Shown here: positions 41,936 through 50,267 of the stretch, in pieces
Layout: each line of letters starts with the position of its first letter
How positions within the stretch are numbered: the stretch's first letter is position 1
NCBI GenBank assembly: GCA_031553495.1
Contig: JAVBLN010000055.1
Span: 49,941-113,940, forward strand
Direction of reading: 5' to 3'
Length of the DNA: 64,000 nt
Origin: Pinibacter sp031553495
GTDB taxonomy: Bacteria; Bacteroidota; Bacteroidia; Chitinophagales; Chitinophagaceae
Translations under genes and position numbers: made by a program
The notes under the pieces: model-generated
Database searches by the model: none
Seen by the model: the letters and a program-made list of their open reading frames with translations, nothing else
Told to the model about the DNA's origin: nothing

Positions 41936-43639
41936 ATGAAAAGATTGCTCAATACAAAACTTTGGTGGTTATTTTTATTACTGTTTTTAGTGATCATCAC
42001 TTATATAGCCTCACTCGTTCATTACAGGATCGATCTTACAGCAGAAAAAAGATTTACGTTATCGCAGCCTACGAAAACATTACTTCGCAACTTAAAAGAT
42101 AATGTATCCATCACTGTTTTCCTGGAGGGAGAGTTACCGGCGGGTTTTAAAAAACTTGCCAACAGCACAAAAGATCTTTTACAGGATTTTAAAGAAACAG
42201 GAAAAAGCAATATTCGATTCAAATTTGAAAAACCCGGCACCGGCCTGCCCGATTCACTTCAGTATGTATTCCAGGATTCGCTTGCCAGGCTGGGTTTGCA
42301 TCCGATGAACATTCACGCTCAGGTAAAAGAAGGCGAAGGCAGTGAGCAAAGACTTGTGTATCCCGGCGCTCTAATTACATATAAAAACAGGGTAATGGCT
42401 GTTGATCTGCTACAGGGGCAAAGTGCTGTGAATGGCATCAATTCATTGAACAATGCGGAAGCGTTATTAGAATATAAATTTGCCAATGCCATTCAAAAAA
42501 TAACGAGAGACAGTATGCCGGTTGTTGGTTACCTGTCGGGCAACGGAGAGCCGTTATCATACAACGTGTATGGTTTTATAGAGAACATTTTGAAGCATGA
42601 TTATGTAACACGTATTTTTCCTATAGACAGCTTTGCCTCTATACCACCGGTTTTTGACGCGATGGTAATTGCAAAACCAACTATACCATTTAGCGAAGCA
42701 CAAAAATTAAAGATCGATCAATATGTAATGCATGGTGGAAAAATATTGTGGCTGGTGGATAACCTGTATGCCGAAATGGATAGCCTTCAAAGAGCACAAG
42801 CCGATTTCATAGCATTTGACAGAAACCTTAATATAGAAGACCTGCTTTTTAAGTATGGAGTGCGTATCAATACCGATCTGTTGCAAGATCTGAATGCTGA
42901 TAAAATTCCCTTAGTAGTAGGCAGTATGGGGGGCAAGCCACAAATGGAATTATTGCCATGGCCTTATTTTCCATTACTAAGCAATTATAGTAATCATCCT
43001 ATTGCAAAAAATTTAGACTATGTTGTATCGCAGTTTCCAAACACAATAGATACGGTAAAAGCTGAGGGAATTAAAAAAACGATCTTACTTGCATCATCTT
43101 CCAATAGCAGAATATTAAGCACTCCGGCTAAGGTTTCATTACAAAGTATTCAAACAGAAGATGATTTGAAAACATTTGATAAAGCTAATGTGCCGGTGGC
43201 TGTATTATTGGAAGGAAAATTTAATTCGCTATATACAAACAGGATTTCGCAAGAGCAGAAAGATGCCCTGGCTGCTGCAGGCTCACCGTTCTCAGGCACT
43301 TCGCCGGATAACAAGATGATTGTAATTGCGGATGGCGATATTGCACTGAATGCTGTTAACCAAAAAGACGGGCCTTTGCCGGTGGGTGTGAATATGTATT
43401 CGCAATATCAATATGCCAACAGGGATTTTCTTTCAAACTGCCTTGAATACCTGACAGATCGCTCGGGCATTTTGGAAGCACGTGGTAAAGATTATACCTT
43501 GCGCCTGCTCGACAAAAAGAAACTGGAAGAGCAAAAGACAACATGGCAACTGCTGAACATAGCGCTGCCTGTATTATTTATAGTTTTATTTGGCATTATT
43601 TTTCAGCTTGTGAGAAGAAGAATGAATGTGAATGAATAA
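41936..43639 (+). CDS. gldG: Gliding-motility ABC transporter substrate-binding GldG
   Basis: The 567-residue protein has one N-terminal helix (LWWLFLLLFLVIITYIASLV), a large extracytoplasmic part with the GldG signature RIDLTAEKRFTLSQPTK and VSITVFLEGELPAGFKKL, an ABC_transp_aux-like region and a C-terminal anchor (~545-560) ending RRRMNVNE. It partners GldF. In the usual arrangement the two genes adjoin; here an element-filled gap separates them, and gldG has the copies of a B-type pair on its two sides. Confidence 0.9.
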   Translation: MKRLLNTKLWWLFLLLFLVIITYIASLVHYRIDLTAEKRFTLSQPTKTLLRNLKDNVSITVFLEGELPAGFKKLANSTKDLLQDFKETGKSNIRFKFEKPGTGLPDSLQYVFQDSLARLGLHPMNIHAQVKEGEGSEQRLVYPGALITYKNRVMAVDLLQGQSAVNGINSLNNAEALLEYKFANAIQKITRDSMPVVGYLSGNGEPLSYNVYGFIENILKHDYVTRIFPIDSFASIPPVFDAMVIAKPTIPFSEAQKLKIDQYVMHGGKILWLVDNLYAEMDSLQRAQADFIAFDRNLNIEDLLFKYGVRINTDLLQDLNADKIPLVVGSMGGKPQMELLPWPYFPLLSNYSNHPIAKNLDYVVSQFPNTIDTVKAEGIKKTILLASSSNSRILSTPAKVSLQSIQTEDDLKTFDKANVPVAVLLEGKFNSLYTNRISQEQKDALAAAGSPFSGTSPDNKMIVIADGDIALNAVNQKDGPLPVGVNMYSQYQYANRDFLSNCLEYLTDRSGILEARGKDYTLRLLDKKKLEEQKTTWQLLNIALPVLFIVLFGIIFQLVRRRMNVNE

Positions 43640-43742
43640 AGGGTGAAATGTGAAGTACATATGGTTGAAAATATTTTTTAAAAAATAACTGCGAAGAAAC
43701 TGATTAAATTATAAGTAATATTTTAAGTTGCAGCCCACTGCT

Positions 43743-43817
43743 GCCATGAAATACTACAGATGAACGAAATGCGACGCAACGATGATGCCATGAAAATCTG
43801 TAGTTCGTACCATAAAA
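43743..43817 (-). repeat. Paired-repeat element, B type
   Basis: Reverse copy with GAACGAAATGCGACGCAACG and GCCATGAAAATCTG, then GTACCATAAAAA. It lies between gldG and terC. Confidence 0.88.
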
Positions 43818-43887
43818 ATCACGGCTCAATATTCACATTCAACAATTGACTGCCCGGAATATTTTATTATTAAAAAACAAATTTTAA

Positions 43888-44856
43888 ATGACACCACAGC
43901 AAATTTCGTATTTGGTTTTTGGTCTTGTAATTGTATTGGCTTTGGCTTTTGACCTGGGTTTATTAAGCAAAAAAAATGCTGTTATTACCATAAGAAAAGC
44001 TTTGATACAAACTATTTTTTGGGTTGCGTTAGCATTGGCGTTTGGCGTTTTTCTCTTTTTTGAAGATGGTAAAAAAATTGCGATTGAATATATAAGCGCA
44101 TACCTGATGGAATGGTCGCTTAGTATTGATAATATTTTTGTATTCATCCTGATCTTTGCTTTTTTTGGTATAAAGGAAAAGTACTACGGAAGACTGCTGC
44201 TAATTGGTATTTTGATGGCGATTTTGCTACGTATTATTTTCATTTCTGTTGGTATAGTGCTTATTGAACGCTTTCACTGGCTATTGTATATTTTCGGCGC
44301 GGTGTTATTATATACCGGTATTAAAATGTTTAGCACAAAACATGACGAAGACCAGGATTTAAACAATAACAAAGTGTATATATTTTTAAAAAGATTTTTA
44401 CCCCTGACTAATGAAGATGGCGACGGCAGGTTTTCCATTTATAAAAACGGAAAAAAATATTACACGGTTTTATTCGTTGCCGTAATTATGCTGGCAACAA
44501 CCGATATTGTTTTTGCACTTGATTCTATACCGGCGGTATTTGCCATTTCGCAGGAACGCCTGGTGGTGTACACTTCAAACATATTTGCTGTGCTGGGATT
44601 ACGTTCTTTATTCTTCCTGTTGAAAGGCGCCGTAAACAAATTTGCATACCTTCAACAAGGCATAGCCATTGTATTGGTATTTATTGGTTTAAAAATGTTG
44701 GCGGAAATATTCCATATTTCCATACCTTCATTTATATCTCTTTTGGTTATCGTAGTTTGTATAGGATTGTCTATAATTTATTCGATATCCATTTCGTCTA
44801 AAAGCTCAGATGCGGATGATTCTGAGCCTGATTTTGACCAGAAAGACCTCCATTAG
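43888..44856 (+). CDS. TerC/Alx family membrane protein
   Basis: The 322-residue protein has eight or nine membrane helices. TerC landmarks are EWSLSIDNIFVFILIF (~residues 75-90) with the conserved acidic SxDN site, and TDIVFALDSIPAVFAISQE (~212-230), the second acidic site. TerC/Alx proteins export Mn2+ or other metals and some aid metallation of secreted enzymes; the classical link to tellurite resistance is indirect. The acidic tail (DADDSEPDFDQKD) is cytoplasmic. No ter operon is nearby. Confidence 0.9.
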   Translation: MTPQQISYLVFGLVIVLALAFDLGLLSKKNAVITIRKALIQTIFWVALALAFGVFLFFEDGKKIAIEYISAYLMEWSLSIDNIFVFILIFAFFGIKEKYYGRLLLIGILMAILLRIIFISVGIVLIERFHWLLYIFGAVLLYTGIKMFSTKHDEDQDLNNNKVYIFLKRFLPLTNEDGDGRFSIYKNGKKYYTVLFVAVIMLATTDIVFALDSIPAVFAISQERLVVYTSNIFAVLGLRSLFFLLKGAVNKFAYLQQGIAIVLVFIGLKMLAEIFHISIPSFISLLVIVVCIGLSIIYSISISSKSSDADDSEPDFDQKDLH

Positions 44857-44979
44857 CCGTAGCAAAAATCAATTCACCGCAGGTGATAATAATGAACATT
44901 ATCCTTTTAAAATTGCCGTAAAAGAAAATTGATTGTAACATTAAAAAACATTTCAGTTCAGATTTAAAATAAAGAACCA

Positions 44980-47481
44980 TTGCAATATACCATTCCTGTT
45001 ATAGCTCAGATCATTAAAGGCAAAATACAGCAACAATCGCCTGAAGAAACTCACATTGACAGACTGTTGCTTGATAGCAGAAAGATTTTATTTCCTGCTA
45101 CCTCTTTATTCTTTGCTTTGAAAGGTGCAAGAAGAAACGGACATGATTTTTTGTATGAAAATTATGAGAAAGGCGTACGCAACTTTGTTGTGAGCGAAGA
45201 CCCGGCCATGCAATTGCCCGGCGCTAATATTATACTGGTAAAAGATACATTGGCGGCATTGCAGGCTTTGGCGAGTCATCATCGTAAACAATTTCAGTTT
45301 CCCATAATTGGCATTACCGGAAGCAATGGAAAAACAATTGTAAAGGAATGGCTCAGCCAACTGTTGGAAGCCGATTATAATATTGTAAAAAGTCCTAAAA
45401 GCTACAACTCGCAAATTGGCGTGCCACTGAGTGTGTGGCAAATCAACGAACAGCATAATCTCGGCATTTTTGAAGCAGGCATTTCCCAAAGCGGAGAAAT
45501 GGAAAAACTTGAAAAAATAATTCAGCCGGATATTGGTGTATTCACAAATATTGGTGAAGCGCATAGCCAGGGTTTTATGAGCATACGCCAAAAGTTAAAT
45601 GAGAAATTACAACTCTTCAAGCATGTAAATGCAATTATTTACTGCAAGGATTATTCTGAAATTAATGAAGGCATCGCTTCTTATCTTCACCAGTTTCACC
45701 AGGCAGAAAGCAGACCTGACATTAAGCTATTTGATTGGAGTACTAAAACAAACGCCACGCTTAGAGTAACATCCATAATTAAGAACGGCTTCACTGATAT
45801 TACCGCGGAGTATAACGGAGAAATAATATCCGTGCATGTGCCTTTCAACGACGATGCTTCTATTGAAAACGCGATAACCTGTTGGTGCGTGTTGTTGTAT
45901 AAAGGCATTCCGCAAAATGTAATTGCAGAGCGCATGTTAAAGCTTACACGGGTATCGATGCGGCTGGAACTTAAAAAAGGATCGAACAATTGCTCTATTA
46001 TAAACGATAGCTATTCTTCTGATATCAGCTCATTAAAAATAGCATTGGACTTCCTGGCTCAACAACGTCAGCACAGCAAAAAAACCATAATCCTCTCAGA
46101 TATTTTACAGAGCGCAGAAAGTGATGCGGACCTTTACGATCTTGTTGCCAAAACACTGAAAGAAAAACATATCAACCGCCTTATTGGTATTGGAGAACAC
46201 ATTAGCCGCCATCGCAAGTCGTTTGAAAAAATTGAGGGACTCGATTCTCTCTTCTACCCTTCCACAGAGGTTTTTAGAAAAGATTTTTATCATCTCAATT
46301 TTAATAATGAAAGCATACTTTTAAAAGGCGCTCGCATTTTTAAGTTTGAAGAAATAAGTCGCCAGTTGGAGCAAAAGGCTCACCAAACGGTACTTGAGAT
46401 AAATCTCGAAGCCTTTGCCAACAACCTGAAAGTGTATCAGCATCTGTTACAACCATCTACAAAAATGATGGCAATGGTAAAAGCATTTTCGTATGGCAGT
46501 GGCAGTTATGAAATAGCAAACCTTCTACAATTTCATAAAGTAGATTACCTGGCGGTGGCTTATGCAGACGAAGGCGTGGAACTGCGTAAAGCGGGCATCA
46601 CAATGCCTGTTATGGTAATGAATCCTGAAGAAAGCACTTACGATGCTATTGTACAGTTTCAATTACAACCTGATATTTTTTCAATAGCCCAATTAGAATC
46701 ATTTGATAACTTTCTGAAACAACAGGAGATTATCGATTTTCCTGTACACATAGAGCTGGAAACAGGTATGAACAGGCTTGGATTTGATTTGAAAGAATTA
46801 CCTCAGCTATTGGAATTGTTGAAACAAAGCGCTTTTAAAGTACAATCCGTGTTCAGCCACCTTGCAGCCAGCGAGGATCCTAACGAAGACGTATATACTA
46901 AAATGCAGGGGGAAAAATTCCTGGAAGCCTGTAAAAAAATTGAAAATGCTATTGGTTATCCATTTATAAAACATATAGCCAATTCCGCTGCCATACTGCG
47001 TCACCCACATTTGCAACTGGACATGGTGCGCCTGGGAATCGGCCTGTATGGCGTAGACAGCTCTGAGTCCGGGCTTTTGCCACTGCAGGAAGTTTCTACA
47101 TTGAAAACAACTATTGCTCAAATAAAACATTTGCACGCAAAAGAAACTGTTGGCTATAACCGCCGCGGCAAAGCAAAAAAGAAAACCGCTATTGCAACGG
47201 TGCGCATTGGTTACGCCGATGGCTATGAAAGAAGATTGGGCAACGGTGTTGGCAAAATGCTGGTGAAAGGCACACTGGTTCCGGTTATAGGAAGCGTGTG
47301 CATGGATATGACCATGATTGATATTACGGGTATAGACGACGTAAAAGAAGGCGATGAAGTAATTGTATTTGGAAACGAATTAAGCATTGCGGATGTAGCC
47401 AAATGGGCCGGCACCATTCCTTATGAAATCATGACCGGCATTTCGCAAAGAGTGAAGCGTGTGTATTATGAAGAAAGCTAA
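44980..47481 (+). CDS. murF-alr: Fused UDP-MurNAc-tripeptide ligase (MurF) / alanine racemase
   Basis: The 833-residue fusion joins the enzyme making D-alanine to the ligase adding D-Ala-D-Ala to UDP-MurNAc-tripeptide, a fusion known in Bacteroidota. The MurF half (1-~460) has the ATP loop GITGSNGKT (111-119). The Alr half (~470-833) has the PLP lysine in MVKAFSYGSG (Lys501), VRLGIGLYG, the base tyrosine in TVGYNRRG, and RIGYADGYERRLGNG. Translation apparently starts at a TTG (44980), since no in-frame ATG lies near the conserved N-terminus. A repeat tract abuts the stop. Confidence 0.95.
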   Translation: MQYTIPVIAQIIKGKIQQQSPEETHIDRLLLDSRKILFPATSLFFALKGARRNGHDFLYENYEKGVRNFVVSEDPAMQLPGANIILVKDTLAALQALASHHRKQFQFPIIGITGSNGKTIVKEWLSQLLEADYNIVKSPKSYNSQIGVPLSVWQINEQHNLGIFEAGISQSGEMEKLEKIIQPDIGVFTNIGEAHSQGFMSIRQKLNEKLQLFKHVNAIIYCKDYSEINEGIASYLHQFHQAESRPDIKLFDWSTKTNATLRVTSIIKNGFTDITAEYNGEIISVHVPFNDDASIENAITCWCVLLYKGIPQNVIAERMLKLTRVSMRLELKKGSNNCSIINDSYSSDISSLKIALDFLAQQRQHSKKTIILSDILQSAESDADLYDLVAKTLKEKHINRLIGIGEHISRHRKSFEKIEGLDSLFYPSTEVFRKDFYHLNFNNESILLKGARIFKFEEISRQLEQKAHQTVLEINLEAFANNLKVYQHLLQPSTKMMAMVKAFSYGSGSYEIANLLQFHKVDYLAVAYADEGVELRKAGITMPVMVMNPEESTYDAIVQFQLQPDIFSIAQLESFDNFLKQQEIIDFPVHIELETGMNRLGFDLKELPQLLELLKQSAFKVQSVFSHLAASEDPNEDVYTKMQGEKFLEACKKIENAIGYPFIKHIANSAAILRHPHLQLDMVRLGIGLYGVDSSESGLLPLQEVSTLKTTIAQIKHLHAKETVGYNRRGKAKKKTAIATVRIGYADGYERRLGNGVGKMLVKGTLVPVIGSVCMDMTMIDITGIDDVKEGDEVIVFGNELSIADVAKWAGTIPYEIMTGISQRVKRVYYEES

Positions 47482-47907
47482 TGGTTAATTTGAAAATGTG
47501 CTGATTTGAAAATTTGAAAATGCAGTAGGAATTGATTGCTGCACCCATTTTCAGTATACTTGATGAATGTGAAAAATGTGATGCATGTTAAATTCAATAA
47601 TTCAATGATTCAATAATTTTTTTGGGGAACGGGCGGTAGTGCTACTATTAAGCATCGTTGTGTCACTCACTTGTGCGGTAGTAATACTATTGGGCGATAT
47701 GAAGTGGGCAGTTGGCAGTAAACAGTTGGCAGTAGTGAAGTGTCACATCTTAAAAAAGTAGACAGTTATTTTTAGCTGGTTGGCAATATTAGCGCAACCT
47801 GCGTTATTCGCACTAACAGCTTTTTAATATAGTACTGCCTGTACTCCAACACCGGCAACCGGCAACTTTCTTCTTCCTACTGCTAACTGTCTACTGCCCA
47901 CCGCCAA
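47482..47907. other. Convergent spacer after murF-alr
   Basis: No gene is seen. A tract of AATTTGAAAATGTG/ATTTGAAA repeats follows the murF-alr stop (47485-47525), then an A-type + copy (47617-47697), GGCAGTT heptads (47704-47735), and CCGGCAA and CTGCCCA heptads (47852-47905) that reach the mazG-like stop codon. Confidence 0.75.
47617..47697 (+). repeat. Paired-repeat element, A type
   Basis: Complete copy; the facing copy is the B type at 48346-48425, and the pair encloses the mazG-like gene. Confidence 0.9.
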
Positions 47908-48234
47908 CTATAAAAGCTTTTCATTGCCTTTATGCCTCTCAGCATCGCGGTTATTTTTCTTTTCAAAATTTTTTTGCAAAGCTTCTGTAAGATCCACTCC
48001 TGTTTGATTCGCGAGGCAAATTAAAACCCATAATACATCCGCCATTTCATCGGCGAGTTCTTTATTTTTATCACTTTCTTTAAACGATTGTTCTCCATAT
48101 GTACGCACCATTATTCGCGACAGTTCACCTACTTCTTCCATTAATATACCAAGATTGGTAAGCTCATTAAAATACCGGACACCAACTGTTGTGATCCAGT
48201 TGTCAACGTGTGTTTGCGCTTCCTGTAAAGTCAT
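47908..48234 (-). CDS. MazG-like nucleotide pyrophosphohydrolase
   Basis: The 108-residue all-helical protein has the MazG/dUTPase-like metal site: EEVGELSR (33-40) and ADEMADVLWVLICLANQTGV (61-80), the paired ExxE and ExxD motifs. Such small enzymes hydrolyse non-canonical nucleoside triphosphates; the exact substrate is not predictable. A heptad array of the AAATCTC class lies 4-5 nt before the ATG, and the gene lies inside a facing element pair. Confidence 0.85.
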   Translation of the reverse strand: MTLQEAQTHVDNWITTVGVRYFNELTNLGILMEEVGELSRIMVRTYGEQSFKESDKNKELADEMADVLWVLICLANQTGVDLTEALQKNFEKKNNRDAERHKGNEKLL

Positions 48235-48237
48235 GTT

Positions 48238-48271
48238 GATTTGAAATTTGAGATTTGAGATTTGAGATTTT
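48238..48271 (-). repeat. AAATCTC heptad array abutting the mazG-like start
   Basis: Four tandem 7-mers; on the coding strand AAATCTC/AAATTTC, ending 4-5 nt before the ATG. Confidence 0.85.
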
Positions 48272-48345
48272 TGAGGGATAGGAGTGCTGTCGAATCATTG
48301 AATTATGAAATGCTGATTAGTTATTAACAACTTATTTGAACAGAC

Positions 48346-48425
48346 CAACGATGCCATGCAAAACTACCGATGAATGGAATGCGACGCAACGATGATGCCA
48401 TAAAAAACTAATGCCGGTACCATAC
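48346..48425 (-). repeat. Paired-repeat element, B type
   Basis: Reverse copy: GATGCCATGCAAAACTACC, GGAATGCGACGCAACG, GATGCCATAAAAAACTA, then CCGGTACCATACC. The outer A-run is missing. Confidence 0.85.
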
Positions 48426-48566
48426 CGAATTATTGAATAATAGATTTCCAAATTCGGCAGCCATCCATTTCCACATTACTCAAGTATACTGAAAATGGGT
48501 GCAGCAATCCATTCCTACTGCATTTTCAAATTTTCAAATTACCACATTTTCAAATTCATTTCCACA

Positions 48567-49019
48567 TTACTCCCTCGTTTTAGTATCTATAAAAATCGTA
48601 ACCGGGCCATCGTTAATAAGCTGCACTTTCATATTCGCTCCAAATTTACCTGTTTCAATTTTTTTTCCAAGATCCTGTTGAAGCTGTGCAATCATTTTTT
48701 CATACAAAGGAATAGCCACATCGGGTTTGCTTGCACGAATATAAGAAGGCCGGTTTCCTTTTTTAGTGGAAGCATGCAGTGTAAACTGACTTACCAGCAA
48801 CAGCTCTCCGCCGTTGTCTTTCAGCGAAATATTCATTACACCCTGTGCATCATCAAAAATACGCAACTGGATTATTTTACTGCTCAGCCATTCTATATCC
48901 TCTTGTGTATCTGCATCTTCAATACCAAGCAGCACAAGCAATCCCGCTTTTATAGCAGCCGTTTGCCGATCGTCAATTGTTACGCCGGCTTGCGATACTC
49001 TTTGAATTATTGCCCTCAT
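48567..49019 (-). CDS. dtd: D-aminoacyl-tRNA deacylase
   Basis: The 150-residue enzyme removes D-amino acids (and Gly from tRNA-Ala) mischarged onto tRNA. It starts MRAIIQRVSQAGVTI and shows the active-site pair SQFTL (~97-101) with INDGPVT (about 135-141), whose cross-subunit Gly-cisPro motif is diagnostic. A TACATTTG box on the - strand (49048-49055) is a candidate -7 element. The divergent arfB start is 44 bp away. Confidence 0.95.
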   Translation of the reverse strand: MRAIIQRVSQAGVTIDDRQTAAIKAGLLVLLGIEDADTQEDIEWLSSKIIQLRIFDDAQGVMNISLKDNGGELLLVSQFTLHASTKKGNRPSYIRASKPDVAIPLYEKMIAQLQQDLGKKIETGKFGANMKVQLINDGPVTIFIDTKTRE

Positions 49020-49063
49020 AAGTTTATTGTATTAAATTTATATCAGTCAAATGTAACACAGAG

Positions 49064-49468
49064 ATGATAGATATAACACAGGAAATTAAATTTAAAACGG
49101 CGAGAAGCGGTGGAAAAGGCGGACAGAATGTAAATAAGGTGGAAACAATGGTGGAAGGCTATTTTCATGTAAACGATTCCGCCCTTCTTACAGAAGAACA
49201 AAAACAACGCATTAACCAAAAACTGGCGAACAAAATTACAAGTGACGGGTTTTTGCAAACTAAATCGCAAACGCACAGAAGCCAGTTGCAAAATAAAACG
49301 GCAGTAATAAAAAAGCTGCACCAACTGATTTCGGAAGCGTTGAAAAAAAAGAAGAAAAGAATGCCTACAAAACCTTCGAAAGCTTCTAAAGAAAAAAGGA
49401 TTGAAAACAAAAAGAAAAAAAGTGAAATTAAAAATGTAAGAAAAAAGATTTCATTACCTGATTTCTAA
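49064..49468 (+). CDS. arfB: Alternative ribosome-rescue factor ArfB
   Basis: The 134-residue peptidyl-tRNA hydrolase rescues stalled ribosomes that lack a stop codon. The release-factor-type domain has SGGKGGQNVNKVET (15-28) with the catalytic GGQ. The C-terminal tail is very basic (EALKKKKKRMPTKPSKASKE and further), as needed to thread into the empty mRNA channel. It is divergent from dtd and followed 10 bp later by the MbnP gene. Confidence 0.95.
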   Translation: MIDITQEIKFKTARSGGKGGQNVNKVETMVEGYFHVNDSALLTEEQKQRINQKLANKITSDGFLQTKSQTHRSQLQNKTAVIKKLHQLISEALKKKKKRMPTKPSKASKEKRIENKKKKSEIKNVRKKISLPDF

Positions 49469-49478
49469 AACCATTGAA

Positions 49479-50264
49479 ATGAACACCTTGACCATACTTA
49501 CTTCCGCGGCATTGCTGATGTGGTGTACATCTTGCCAACGCGAAATAAGTGTTCCCAATACAGGAAATGATACCGGCGCCATCGCAAAGCATTCTTTTGT
49601 TATAAGCTTTGGTACAAGATCTGACATGAACGACCTGGTATTTAACCAGGCATACCATAACGCCTTTGGCGAAACATTTTCCATAACAACATTCAAGTAT
49701 TACATAGGAAATATTGAATTGCATAACAGTAGCAATGCTGTTCTTTATCAAACTTTTCCCAACTCTTATTATCTAATAGATGCCGCGGATTCGACATTAT
49801 CAAATATTACCCTTGAAGCGCCTGAAGGCAGTTATGATGCCATTCATTTCATGCTGGGTGTAGACAGCGCTTCCAACGTAAGCGGTGCACAGGAAGGCGC
49901 TTTAGATCCGGCCAATGGCATGTTTTGGACCTGGAATACGGGTTATATAATGGCCAAACTGGAAGGCTCATCGCCCTTCTCAAATTTACCTGGCAATAGA
50001 ATTCAATATCACGTTGGAGGTTTTAAGCATGGCGAAAGTGTGGTAAAAAACATTGTACTCAATTTGCCGGAAGGCAAAGATTTACTATTGCAATCTCAGC
50101 ATAATAGCAAAGTGATTATTCATGCAAATGTGAATATGTGGTTTTCCGGCGTTCACAATATCCGCATCGCGGATACCGCTGTTTGTATGACTCCCGGCTC
50201 GCTTGCCACAAGCATTTCCGATAATTATTCAAAAATGTTTTCCATTGCCAATGTAATCAATTAG
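49479..50264 (+). CDS. MbnP-family copper-binding lipoprotein
   Basis: The 261-residue protein has a lipoprotein signal (MNTLTILTSAALLMWCTSC, Cys19). It then has the MbnP hallmarks GAQEGALDPANGMFW (136-150) and TWNTGY, with Trp150 and Trp152, and QYHVGGF (176-182). In characterised MbnP, a tryptophan is oxidised to kynurenine by the di-haem partner MbnH, completing a high-affinity copper site. The next gene, 3 bp downstream, encodes such a di-haem enzyme, which supports the call. There is no methanobactin operon here. Confidence 0.85.
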   Translation: MNTLTILTSAALLMWCTSCQREISVPNTGNDTGAIAKHSFVISFGTRSDMNDLVFNQAYHNAFGETFSITTFKYYIGNIELHNSSNAVLYQTFPNSYYLIDAADSTLSNITLEAPEGSYDAIHFMLGVDSASNVSGAQEGALDPANGMFWTWNTGYIMAKLEGSSPFSNLPGNRIQYHVGGFKHGESVVKNIVLNLPEGKDLLLQSQHNSKVIIHANVNMWFSGVHNIRIADTAVCMTPGSLATSISDNYSKMFSIANVIN

Positions 50265-50267
50265 CAG

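Larger units (their letters stand above)
48235..48566. other. Spacer between mazG-like gene and dtd
   Basis: No gene is seen. It holds a heptad array abutting the mazG-like start (48238-48271), a B-type - copy, and an ATTTTCAA tract (48525-48560) ending at the dtd stop codon. Confidence 0.75.
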
